DNA from: Membranipora membranacea
Taxonomy: Eukaryota; Bryozoa; Gymnolaemata; Cheilostomatida; Membraniporidae
Length of the DNA stretch: 60,000 bases
Direction of reading: 5' to 3'
NCBI GenBank assembly: GCA_914767715.1
Contig: OU612070.1
Location: 2,685,501-2,745,500 of the forward strand
Positions 21,962 through 35,800 of the stretch are shown here, piece after piece; the stretch's first letter is position 1; each line of letters starts with the position of its first letter. A model generated the notes under the pieces. That model was given only the letters and a program-made list of their open reading frames with translations, was not told the origin of the DNA and did not search any database. The translations under genes were made by a program, and so were the position numbers.

Positions 21962-22045
21962 CTGATATCATCAGACTTAGAGGGAAGTGCTACTGAGCAG
22001 CGGCTGCCTCAGTAACTTAACCAGCGGAAGGGGATCTACAACGGA

Positions 22046-22078
22046 ATGGGAACACAGGAACATGTCTTCTACAACTAA
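22046..22078 (+). promoter_or_regulatory. Short upstream ORF overlapping the copy B start codon
   Basis: An ATG 16 nt before the predicted start opens a 10-codon frame that ends in TAA inside the signal peptide, in another frame. If it lies in the mRNA, it would lower translation of the main frame by standard scanning logic. Confidence 0.4.
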
Positions 22079-22122
22079 AACAGCCATTACTATTTGGATA
22101 CTTCTTCTTCTCACCCACAAAG
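22062..22122 (+). CDS. Copy B: signal-peptide exon
   Basis: ATG followed by a short polar stretch, then the hydrophobic core TIWILLLL. The signal continues into the next exon (GLTAQ), with likely cleavage near TAQ. Ends in phase 1 at a GTAAGA donor. The frame is open upstream to 21987 without another ATG, so this start is the natural one. Confidence 0.75.
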
Positions 22123-23779
22123 GTAAGAGAGATCTTACACTGCCTCTTCATGGCAAATATATTACTCTAGGCAATGATTCATATTCACGGACAACAATTT
22201 GATAGAGGCGAGAAAGCTCTCCAGGCACAGTGTGCTGTCCTTATGGCGTGCCTGTGCAAAATGCCAGCTGCTGGAATCATGTAATAAGTGCTCCTCAATC
22301 CAGGTCCATTGCAATATCCTTCTTCAATGAGAGGTAACAAACTGGAAAAGAAATAATCAGTGATAAAACATTGTACTTATACTCTCAATAGCCTACATAT
22401 TAATCTTGCAAGTTTGGCTGGTTGCGATTCTGACAGACCCGGTGTTACGTAGGCTGGTGCCTCTACCATCATATCTATTGGCTGAATTATGAATTGTTAG
22501 TGAACTAGACTGCAGACACTCGTATTTAATCATTCGAGTGGCAAATTTGCAGTTGTTATGGCTGTGGCAAAACACAAAAAACTATCGATCCTTCCTAAAA
22601 AACCTTTCATTTTATCTGAACAAATTTTAACATCATTCTGCCCCACACATATTGTATTCACAAGCGATGGAATCAATGTTCTTATATTGACTTGTAATGC
22701 GTGGGAAACTCTATATATCAGCAAGTCAAATATATAACCATAGCACCACATAGCACAACATCCATGCCCTCATATTCATTTCTTCAGTTAAAACATGCTA
22801 AGTCATCGCTCTCAGACTTTTACCAGACCTCAAAACAGGAAATATTCTCTTTTCTCACTGAATTGTGATGTCACAGTAGTCGTAAGTTAGAATCTAAACA
22901 GGGACCGAAATTGAAAGGTTAGTTCAACTCCTGTTACCCTACCACTTGATCATTTCATTGAATTTATTCATTGAATTCAACTAAAACAAAATTTGTTCTC
23001 CAATTATACTTGCCCCGAGCAAATGTTTGGTATCGAGGCGCTGCGCCTTGATACCAAACATTTGCAATATCCCTCCGCCACCACAGAGGGAACATACTTG
23101 TTCTAAGCTGCACCATCAGACCCTGCTTATTACTGTGTGTAATGATTAATCGGCAAAAACTTGTCATTTTTGATCTCCAATTATACTTACCCGAGAATCA
23201 TGTTCATGTACAGAAGATTTTTATACAATTAGAAATTGCACACAATGCATCGTATGAGTCATGAATTATTTGAAGCAATGATTTTGAGGTATATATACTT
23301 TTATTGTCAATATACAATCATCTTTAGGTATGTTTTTCATGCAGTGACAGAACAAGAAAGAAAACTTAAGAGGAGAGAAATAAAGAAAAAATACACAAGT
23401 AATAAAAATTAATAGGATTTAAAGGGCTTCGATTTCTGTTCTTTTTTCTGTTTAGAGATACCAATTAGGCCAGAAGCAGCCTAGCTGTAACTGCTCTATA
23501 AAAAAATGGCACAGACAATTTGAATGGTAGGAAACTGATCGCATATTGTACTTCATTGATGTTTCTTCTGTAAAATTCACCGGGTGTACCCAGTTGTAGT
23601 GGTCATATTTAGAAATTAAAAGGTGTTTTGTTTTTGCATTATATGTGTGGGGACATAACTCCTATTCTGTGTAATATTATTACTAATCTAATCTTCTAAA
23701 TATGATATCAATATCAATAATTCTTTCAGAATGTTACCAGGGATTTTTAACAAATTACACATTAGGCTCCTACTCTCCT

Positions 23780-23836
<57 letters not shown>

Positions 23837-26800
23837 GCTCCTACAAACTGACAGTTGATGCTGTGGTCTGTGACACTTCAGTTGTCGCACCTAACTTTGA
23901 AATTTCAAACTATTAACAGGTCTTACTGCACAAACACTTAATATAGCAGTGAATAAAACAGCTACACAGAAGTCAGAATATGAGAATCACCCACCAGGCC
24001 TCGCAGTGGATGGTTCAATTCTAGAGCAGCCGATACCTGAAGGTACACCTGGTATTCGAGACGGGCAGTTCTCCCACCCCAAAGAAGGAAAGGATCAATG
24101 GTGGAAAGTGGACCTCGGAGCTGTATTTTATATATACCGTGTTGAGATGTGGAGCAGGAAGGGTGTTTATGGTATGTGAGCTGAGGGCCACAAGCATTTG
24201 GTATCAGCATGATAATGGACCATTGATCTACTTCAATCAACCTTTAGATTCTCTAAATCAGATTTTCCTTTTCAAAACAATTTTTGTGGGTATTTTGTAA
24301 ATACATTGATACATCTTTCTGTGTGCTATCAATACTCTGCTTGCATATTTCTAAGGCTGTAAAGGAAAATATCTATACAAGGAATGGTAACAGCAGCTTT
24401 CCGATTTATTTTTGTTGCAGTGGTGTATCAATACAGTGTTATTATGGGATATTCTTTCAGATTTTCGCCTGGCTAATATAGCATTGCTGACAAGCCTTGA
24501 GAGAGATGCTGGAGCACCATCACTTAGTTCTTCTGGATGGCAACTGCGCCGATATCGTGAATCAAAATACCCATATCCTGGAAAGGAGGAATTTGAATTT
24601 CCGGTTCCAGGAAGGCATATAGCAGTGTTCAATAATGGCAGTTATGGAGTGACGCTCACTGAGTTTGAAGTTTACGGAATCTGTAAGTTATACATTGAAG
24701 TAGAAAGTGTTGGATAGTAAACTTCGAACACCATATGTGTGTCGTTTTAAGTAACTTATATATACTCAGAGTCGGCTTGGGATATCCAGCCTGAGGTGGT
24801 TTCTTCTGGCCATTCTACCGGAATTTGCCAGCAGTTGTCTATTTGTTGGCCCATTTTAAAAGATGAATGACCTGTTTCTGGCTTTGAAATATATCTTAAA
24901 TTATACAAATAACGAGAATTTTCATCACACTCCATATTCAAGTCTTACCAATCTCAGTATCCAGTTTCAATAGACCATCTGCATTGGTGTCATTAAAAGT
25001 GCGACAGGTTACTGCCAAATAGTGATATACAGAGCCAAGACCCCTCCCACTTCTTGAAATCTTCGCCACAGCCCAGCTATATGGCGGAATATAGCCAGGT
25101 TGCGTTTGAATTTCTAAAATATTACATTATGACTTGAAATGACATGAAAGCATCATTGTGTGTTGCATAAAGATCCCTAACAGGACTTCTTACACACTAG
25201 ATACATTTGGCCATTGGTGTGCAATCGATCGGTTTTACCCTTCGGACCAGATTTGGTATTATGGTATCATGAAATTTAACAAACCTACCAAAGCAAGGGT
25301 CAAAATAAGTTTAATTTACACTAGTTGTGATTATTATTTCAGTCACAAAGTCAATAAGGCCCATCAACTTGTCAAACCGATGATTTGACTTCTCAAGGCC
25401 AAAGCTTTTTTTCTCACTGGTAACCTACATGATAGCTAGATGACCAGATGATTTGAGGTTTGTCGTTTCAACTCATTGCTGTTCATCATGTGATTTCAGC
25501 AACCAATATCAACACCAATATAGCAAAGTACAAGACTGTAAGCACGACTCCACAAACTTCTCTCTTTGATTATATGGTTGATGGAGAGACAGATTCATCA
25601 GGCTCATGTTTACATGAAGGAGATACAGTGCAGTGGGAGTTAGATTTGCAGGATACTTATTCCATTTATATGATTCGTGTTGTCAAAGGAGATTGTGGTA
25701 AGCAAGTTCTTTCATTTGCCAACAATTTTGAGTCTGTTCCACAAGATTGAACATTGAGTCTGAAACACAGTCTCTTCTTCAGTACAAAAATATATCGGTC
25801 TTCCCAAGTTGTTTAATTTTGGCACCATCAATTATTTTCTACAGTTTATGCATCCCGTTACCACATGCCTGATAGACTCAGAACCCATCATCAAACCCCA
25901 TCATCAAACCTTCAAGTCATTTCTTTAAATTAAGTTGCATTTCTAGCAAAATTAGCAGGTTCCTGGCAGACTAAGCAATTGCCTTTGCTTTAATTGATAA
26001 CATTTAGACTCTGTCATTGATATAAGTAAAAATTTGTTATATACAAAACTTCCTGAGAATGAATGAAAAACTGACACAAAAACAGTAATATACCAATTCA
26101 TTACTCTACTAGTAAATTTTGTGATCATAATTGTCACATGTATAATTGTTTGAACATCTTTTTTGATTTTTTCTCTAGGTGAGATTCAAATGGACAGCTT
26201 GAATCTGCAGTTGAAAAAGGCCTCACGTTCCGATCTGACTTCTTGTAACTCCACAGAACTAACAGCCACACATGCTGACGTTTACTGTGAACATCTACAA
26301 AGTGCTTCACTGATAACCATGACTGCATCAACTCAGGAAATTAGAAAAATATCTGAAATCCAAGTTTATGGATCACGTAAGTCAATCCTCTTACTCTGCT
26401 ACCCCATAGGGGTAAATATTTGCTTACGTTTAGTGTTGCCAGTTTAAAGGTGAGCTCCCATTAACTAGCACTGATTTGACCTAATTTAGGAAAGAGTTTA
26501 TAAAAAAGGTTTTGTGAATGTCAGCCAGAAATTTCTAGGTTGTGCAGAAGGCAAACTCTTCCTTCAGTGAATTATAAATTTGTTAATTGAGTGAATTTTT
26601 AAGAGACAGAGCGTATTAATTGATTTATTTATTGATCTGATCTTGGAAAAATGACTGGCACTTACTATTTTTTAAAGTAAACCTCAGAATAAACATAATA
26701 TTATTGTGTTTAATTCAATAAAATCATTTAAGGTATTTGAATTCGTTTTCCTTTTATTCTAACACTGCCAGTTTCCAGAGCAGGGCCTGAGTATTAGCTT

Positions 26801-29800
26801 TCTGGTGGAACTCCCTACAATGGCAGGTCACATGTGATTGAGAGTTCATCAATCACGCATACTGCAGAAGCTAAAAATCAGTGGCTGAAAGTCAACCTCA
26901 ATCATCATATGTACCTCGTAAACATGATAGTGTACAACAGAAATGGGGCCTGTGGTGAACGCCTACATGCCCTATGTGGTATGTGTCCTTATAACTCTAG
27001 CTATTTTTTTCTTTACTGGATTCACTTTGTTGATGTAAGTTTTGCTTCAAAATTGTTTCGGTTCAGTCTGGGCTCAAAAAGAAATTTTATTGATTGAAAA
27101 TGTTTAGATTTGTTGACTGCCATAAATACTCAAGATAATTTTTTCCATTAGGAGTCAAAAATATAATGAAGAAAAATCAAAAACCAAATTAATAAATATG
27201 TATGTCAGTGAGTGCTGACACAGAGATTGCTAATAAGAAGAATAACATTGATTCTCTCTCCACTCTTGAGACATTTGTTGTGGTCAGTGGATATGAAACT
27301 TTCTAGAGGTGTGTTTGTGAATTGTTGCAAAAAAGAAAATATGTGAGTTACTGAGAAAAAGATTATGTGTTTCATTTACTTGACTTTGGCTGGACACGTA
27401 AAGGTTTGAGGAGACTTTCTTAGTTTATACTATTGGTGATTATAGCTGATAGAATGCAGGATGTCAGCTTTTACACAACAGAACAGAACAGTGCAGTTGA
27501 CCCTGGATCTTCTGATTGGACACTGTGTCATTACAATGAGGACCCAATCGGGGAAATGGATTACATACAGTGTGATGACAACCGCCAGCCGCTGACACAA
27601 CAAATTGCCGTTAAAGTTGGGTATAACAAGGGTGTTCAACTGAGAGAATTTGAGGCTTACGGACTTGGTAAGAACTTCCACAAAGTATTGTAATATATGT
27701 TATTATCATTATGTATTTTATACAATTATGGTGACCCATGCATTTTGCCAATGTGTGAGCTTGATCAATGCACTGCATATAGTTGCCATGCATGCAGTGC
27801 CTATAAAATGATCCAGAGATAGACAAGGAAATTTATTACCTAAAGTACTGTTTATCAACATCAATCATTTTTCTTGATTATTGTTTGAATTCATTATTTT
27901 GATGACCATGACAAAAGATGTCATATCAAACTGATCTGGTTCATCATTCAATCTAAACTGTGTTATAAGAGATCATTTGATTTCGTGCCATGTTCTTTAA
28001 AAATTTATGGAACTCAAGTGTTCTCAGAAAAAAAGTGCTTTATGTTCTAGAACCAGGAACATTCGATGAGGTTCCAAGAGTCAGTCTCACGTTCAGCAAC
28101 TCAACAGATTTAGTAATGTCACTATATCAGTGGACTATCAGTATGACCGGCGATGTACCTCCATCAAGGTACATCATGTTATCAACTTCTTGTTGTATTA
28201 ACTCAACCTGATTGGATCAATGCTATATCTAGGAGTAGAAGGTGGCTCAGTGGGTTGAGTTGGTTGGTTGAGAGCCAATCTTCAGCATGCAAGTGTTGGT
28301 CTGCTCTGACCAGACAATGCGGCCTTGCCACTATTTCGTAGCCCATAAATCGGAATGTGGTGCGTGGCTGATCCTTATGATTTCTTAACAATCAATGCAA
28401 AATAAGAACAGGTTAATGCATGAAGTTGAATATTCATAGATACATGCCTGTTCTTTCTTCAGCCTTCATTCTTTCATCCCACAAGTTTTGGAAGCGATTT
28501 AAGTTATCCGATTTATTTGCCTGAGCATCTTTTTTCATAACAATATTGTTATTTTTTCAGCTACTCAATTTACCAGAAAACTGATCAGGAGAGTTTTGTG
28601 AGCGTCAGTACAATACCACATAAATTGTCTACTGATACTGTGGATATACATATTGGTGATCTTATAGCAACAAGTGGATATGAATACAGAGTGATTTTGA
28701 GCCATGGGGACTTCCTATACGGAGATGTCAACACTGTGGGTACATCTTTAACTGTCCCAGCTGGTAAGTTGTCATTTTTTATTCATAAATAGTTGACATA
28801 GAGATTTCAGATTGACTGCCTATTTGGATAAAAATGAGGTTGCCCTAGATTTTTTCAGTTTAGTTGACCTGTTTCAGGAGAACTGATGTGACAAAATTCA
28901 GACTTTCATTATGTCGGACAAAATCTGGTGCCCAATACAGTCGAAATTAAGTTAAGTGTACTGTATATGTAAAAAGTCTGAGCAGTTAGAACATGCTATA
29001 AGCAACCAACAGATAATAGAGTACACCCTTGAAAATTTATTACTTTTAAGAGTCCAAATTTGTATTGTTGCTTAGATATTAGTTTCTGACATGCAAAGCT
29101 TACTTTTTTTCTGATTTCCAAATCATTTTCAAAAGTTCAATGTTTATCACGCTTTGCTCTGATTCAATTGCCTTTCTAGCTTGAGGTCAAACGCTACTGC
29201 ATAATTACAGCAAAACCTGTCTTGTCCCTTTTTCTCCACTGTCTGTGTGATGTTGTTGCTGTCTATGATTAAGATTGGTTTCCAATTGCTCCAAAAAAAT
29301 GGATGATATATTGTTTGAAAGTAGTATGTAAGAAAAGTTATATGGAATTACCAAATACAAAATGATTTCTACCTTCCACTGTGATGCTGTGTTGCTGTTG
29401 CAGCAGATCCTCAAGGCCTATTATTTGCAGTATAATCATTTTAGGTATTGGCTCCCCATTGACTGTGTGATGTCAGGGGACCCATCTTCCCCAGAAGGTT
29501 GACTTCCATACATAGTGAAGCGAGTCCATAGTTTTTTGGGATGATGAAAAATTTCCATATCAAGAACCATCTATGACTTTGGCAGCGCTTGCTAAGGCTG
29601 CAGTATATTTTCTCTGTACCTTAACCCTCTTTGAAAATCCAGGCCCTAAAAAGCATAATATTACATCTTTGGCTCATCATAACTAGGGAAAGTTTCTTCC
29701 TCCCACATTATAGCACTTAGGAAATGTTTAAAAGACCAACACAGCACTTTCTGAGATCATTGATTGTGACGATTAAGCTTAACCAAATTTGGTTGTGGTT

Positions 29801-32800
29801 ATCAACCCTCTATGATTTAATTCAGTACCTACAGAGATAAATGTAGGAAACATAGATACAACAAACCAGACTGAGATATATGATGAGAATTCCTATTCAG
29901 TGACTGCTTATGTAACATGGAGGGTATGATCTCAGCCATTTGTCATCATAATAAATATTTTCTTCTGGCACCTTACATGGGCAGTTTAATTAATCAATCA
30001 TATTGTAAATTTGACTGACAGATTGTAATTTACTGAAGATATCTGATCCTGGGATTTGAGAGCGCAGGGAATAATCAGCATTTAACAGATTCTGGATGGA
30101 ACGAAAAGGTACCCGGCATAATGCCATGGTCAAAACACCATTGGGACAAAATGCCAGTGACATAATGCCATTGACATTATGCCATTGCCATAATGCCGTA
30201 GGTGATAAACACCACTGCACACTATACCAATGCCAAAATACCAGTTGTACAAAACGCCAGTTGTATCAAAATACCAGTGGTTATAAGGCCAGGTTGGACA
30301 TAATACCATTTGGGACAACATACCATATCCTAAAATACCATTGCCATAATGCCAAAATGTGATACCAAAGGAGATAAAGCCACGCTGTATTTTTGTTGTA
30401 AGTTGTATTACAGCTGCGAGTTGCTCGGTGAGAGGCTCAGCAGTTTAAAACCGTCCCCTTCACAGTGCAAGTCATAGGTCCTAAGGTTTCTTCGTTCAAT
30501 TTCGATGATATCTAAGGTTTGTTTGGGTCCACAAACTGAGAACTAGTGACTTGTAACAAATGTTTCTTAACTATTCTCTAGAATAACATGAAAATAACTC
30601 TGGATAATTACCAATTTTTTAATTTTTTCGGAAGCCAAGTCTCATGCTACTAATGACATCGATAAGACTACAATGATTTTTTTTTATTTATTGACAAACG
30701 ACCTTCATCATTAGAATTATAAGGGGACTTAGTATCGTTTGATTTTCAATTTTGCGCACTGATGCTAAAAAACAAAATACAACATGTTTTTTGTTTTCTG
30801 CTCCAAAACAACAAATCAAAATATGAAAATCGAGTCAATTTTGATTTGTTGATTTTCTTATCGACGAAAACCTAAATATTGATATGAATCCTATTTTCAT
30901 ATTTCAACTTTGAATCACACAAACAAAAATTGAAAAATGAATTGATTTTTGTTTTTCATTTTTGATGCTACAAAATAAAAATGAAAATCCGATTCCATAT
31001 TTTGTTTTTCATTTTTTGTGTTGAAAGACAAAAAAAACAAAAATCAAACATTGCAAATGTAGCCTAAGTTGTCAATTTCCTCATGGGGATATACTGGGGT
31101 TTGCATTCATTGCCTCTACCGGATGCTGCTGCCAAGACTGGGTTGTCGGCCTGAGTCTGGTATGCTGAGATAATTTTGTCAAGTCAGCTGCTACAACGGG
31201 CTACTGCGTGGCTTGTTTGCATTGAGGGCCACCCAATTTATGTTTCAGTGCTTAAGATGAAAGGTATTCGGCGCAGGTGCTTGGTAGTGAATGTTGCTGA
31301 TGCTGTTGGGCTACTGTCTGGTGGCTGCCGCATGTTTGATGCCGATTGTAAGTTAATCTTACACCCTCTGGTGGGTGTGCTACCGCTGGTGTGTTACAGA
31401 TGGTGTGCACAGTGTGCTGCCGATAACAAGCAGAGTATTTAGTTTTGTTAAGTTTATTTTGTCATCCAATATCATGGTATTGATGAAATTGAATGCTTAC
31501 AATGTTGGGTTAAAAATGACTGAGAGCGGAGATTATTAAAATGAGTCATAAAGAAAGGGAAAACGGACTTGGCTCGTTTTTGGGACCTACATAGTTTAGG
31601 TCTAAAAATGGTTTCGCAGCGAGAAGATGTTCTACATTCATTCTGATAATATGAGTGAAAAGAGGGTGTGTTTGATCAGCAGCTATTCTTACAAAATGCC
31701 TCTTGCTCCTTTCAAAAATAAAATCATAATGAGGGTAAATTTGAAAAATTCAAGCCTTTCTTCGTAACATAGGCTTGGTAAATGATGATTAATGTCGCTG
31801 ATGTGCTGTCGATTTTATGATCAGCATATTTCTTCTGGAGGGTGCGCTGCCGTACACCAATGAGCGGTAGCACACCAACCACCAGCAGCACACTGGGCAC
31901 ACCATCTGTATTAAAAAAATCTGTAAAGTATTGAAAAAAAAATCTGTAACACACCAGGCAGCAAGCTTAAAGGGCAACCAAGGTTTCGCATCGTGATATA
32001 TCACCTTTTCAGTTTCTCAGGAACTACTTGTCCCATCTCAAAGATTCCTTCACTGACACGTTGCCAGTAGTCCGACTTATGTTTAATATCACATGTTACA
32101 TCATGTTTCTAACTTGATTGATTGTAAATTAACAAAAATACATTGAATACATATAGGCAGCAACGGGCAAAATGATGCAGTAAATAACGTTATGCAAAAG
32201 TGTGATGAAAATCTATGCGGTATTACATGCAAATCACATTGTGTACAACAATGGATCAACTTTTTTGGGTGATCGTTGAGCATTGAGAGAGAAATGTTTA
32301 TGCTCATGACTACTCAACTATTGAACTTATCATCAAACGCCACTGACAAAACCTCGAAAATACTCGCTAGTTTAATGGAAGCTAATGTGCATAACATGTT
32401 CTCTAACCTATTTTCAGCTTTTTGGCTGGAGAGGAGTGCATGTTTTGGACCAAATAAAGCTGGTTTAGCCACAAAAATCCAAATATCTCAAGATGTAAAG
32501 CCAAAATCAACAATCGCTTCTGACAAAACCTAGACAATCTCTCGCTGTTCATCATGCTGACAATAAATTTGACTGACATGTTTCTGAATTTCTGATTTTT
32601 GGCTGGAAAATTTGACTTTAATTTGTTAAAATTTGGGTTATTATCCGTTACAGTTGTGACAACCAGGATCTGCAAGCTGGTAAGATCATTGATGGAAGTG
32701 ACAGTACAAGACCAATATGGTATAATAAATTGGAAATTTTGGTTCCGGCATTATTGGGGTTGCATGCAATGAGGGGTCAGAAATTGCCCTATTACTATTG

Positions 32801-35800
32801 CAAAAATCAGTTTCGAGTCTCGAAGACAGGAGGCCTAAAATCAAAAAGTTTCAATGAAATGTCACTCTTCCAGTAATGGCCATGCCTCCTCTATATAGTG
32901 AAAACAAAACTGATCAAATACCTCAAAAACAAGGCGCAGAGGGCTGAATTTAAACAGGGCACTTTTTGCCCCAAAATGAACTTCCAGAGGTCACTGCGAC
33001 TCAATGTCAAATATTTGGGAGGTTTCAACTGTGAAAATAACTATTAGACATGATCACCAATTCAATATTAAAAAGTTTAAAAAAGCGATATATCACGTTA
33101 AGGAGCAGTAAATAGGCCTAATGTGCTAGGCAGCATCAGCTTTGTGCATTACGCAATGCAAAACTCAAAGTAGTTGCTGACTCTAACCTGGGTAACACTT
33201 CAGTTCAGGGGAGGTTGCAAGACATTGATGTAATGATGATAGAGCACAGGCCAAATAATAACAGGAACAGGAAACTGCTCTGTGGTATTTTATTTTAGCT
33301 GAGCTTGAGTACCTGATGGATGAAATATTTCACAAGAATCCTGGCTGAATACTCATCCGGATAAGATTTTGTCTTTTTCCCTATGCAGAAGGTGCAATTT
33401 GCTATTAATCAATGAGAAGTTGTTTGAAAACCTGGTTTCCCTTTAACGTAAAGTCGGCGTAAAACATGCGGCAGCCACCAGACAGCAGCCCAACAGCATC
33501 AGCAACGTTCACTACCAAGCACCTGCGCCGAATACCTTTTCATCTTAAGCACTGTATAATACATTGTGTGGCCCTCAATGCAAACAAGCCACGCAGTAGC
33601 CCGTTGTAGGAATCGGATTTTCATTTTTATGTTGCAGCATCAAAAATGAAAAACAAAAATCAATTCATTTTTCAATTTTTGTTTTTGTGATTCAAAGTTG
33701 AAATATGAAAATAGGATTCATATCAATATTTAGGTTTTCGTCAATAAGAAAATCCAAAATTGACTCGATTTTCATATTTTGATTTGTTGTTTTGGAACAG
33801 AAAACAAGAAACATGTTCTATTTTGTTTTTTAGCATCAGTGCGCAAAATTGAAGATCAAACGATACTAAGTCCCCTTATAAGAATGATGTTCTTCCAGGT
33901 GTGCCAAAACAAAACAATAATAAATAAAAGAAGAAATATGGAAGATAAAGACTAACAATGAAAATGATTATATCTTAGACATGAAATTATACATAAATGC
34001 ATTTTGTCGTAATGTCTTGAAAGAAAAAATCTGTTGAACTTTCACGGCTAGGCCATAGTATTCAGCAAAGTCATTTTATAGGGATTGGTGACGCACGGGA
34101 CATTCACAACATGATTTTCATGTTGTTAATTTAATATTTTATTATGATATAAAAAACTTTATCACATCTCTTCCGACCATGTACACATTCAACAGACTTT
34201 TTTTTTCTACTCAAAGGTATGAAAGCCAGTTTACAGAGCCGCTTAGCCAAAATGTGGTGTTTTTTTTTCGTAAATAGATATGCAATGAAATTGAATCTTT
34301 TGATTCTATTTAATGAGAATGTGTAGAATTTTATATGTTCAACACAGAAAAAACTCACTGGTTTAATAATGATAAACCACCAAACTTGTTTTCCACTTGT
34401 AATGGACTGGGTGAGATGCACAGGACACAAAATTACGTTCTATTTACAATGGAAAATCTGACAATATCATTCAGATAGCACAATCATCTAAGCTGTAATA
34501 CAAAGAAAAGAACTTGTTTTACAGAACCTTTGCCACAAAATTTGGAATTATTGGCAAATGTAAAAATATTTTGTTACACAGCGGACTGAAAACTAACAAG
34601 AACACCACTTTTTTGAGTTGAGAACAAAAACTATTCAAACATGTTTTTTCATGTTTGTGTAGCCGAAGGAGAAACAGAGATATAATCATTTAATTCTAGT
34701 GATGCAAATGAGGTAGAATGATTCTTACGTGAAAGTGGTATAACTTGTGATTTTGTTGAGTTGGGTCACGCAAGTGATAGCCAGCTACAACTTGACAAAA
34801 AAATGCTCTGCATGTCGCCAAAGGAAACTAGACCAGGGGTCACATTTCTAATCAATTTGAAAAACTAAAAATCATACCATTAAAAATGGTTTTTGAATAC
34901 AGAATTTTGAAACTTTTATCAAAATCATACTCAATTCAAGTTATTTTAAATATGATAACAAACCATGAGTACAACACTTGATCAAACAAACTTAAATTTA
35001 TTGAAACCAATACCAAGCGAGGAGGGAGGTCCTTGTTAAACAATGGCATTGCCTTGTTCAACAAGCACCTTTTGGTAATTTGGGCAGGGCCAGGGTTCAA
35101 TCCATAGGTCCATGGTTCAATCTCACAGTCGGGCTGGCGGGGCATAGCAGGTGCATAGTAGGTACGGCGGGCACTAAGTGGATAAGATATCAGAAAAGTT
35201 TATACTTGTTGCGATTAAAAAGAAAAACTAGGCATTGCAGTAATATGTTGCCAAGTGTCACGGTATCATGTCAAAAGCTATGAACAAGAAATATAAATTT
35301 TTCCAATACAAAGACAACCATTATAACTGTTCTAGAAATGGCCTTGCCTCTGATGTTTGTGTAGGTTAAATTAAATTTTTCACTTTTTCAGTGTCTTGGC
35401 GCTGAAAGAGATTGTATTTTCATGCTAAACTGCATACTAATGAACTCATGAACAGAATTTTCCTACACTATGTCCAATCATGCTAGCCTTCAAGACGCCA
35501 GTAAAAGATATCATCGAAATTGAACTTAAAAACTTAATGACTTGCACAGTGAAGGGGATGGCTTTAAACAGCTGAGCCACCTCTCACCTAGCAACTCGCA
35601 GCGGCTGTTGTACAACTAACAACAAAAATACAGCGTGGCTTGATCTCTTTGGTTACATTTTTTGGCATTATGGCAATGGTATTTTGGGATATGGTATGTT
35701 GTCCCATATGGTATTATGTCCAATCTGGCATTTAATCCACTGGTATTTTGACACAACTGGCGTTTTGTACAACTGGTATTTTGGCATTGGTATAGTGTGC

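Noticed and set aside
35080-35145. Two B-box-like GGTTCAATC sequences
   Set aside because: No A box at proper distance. At most a decayed SINE inside the composite insertion.
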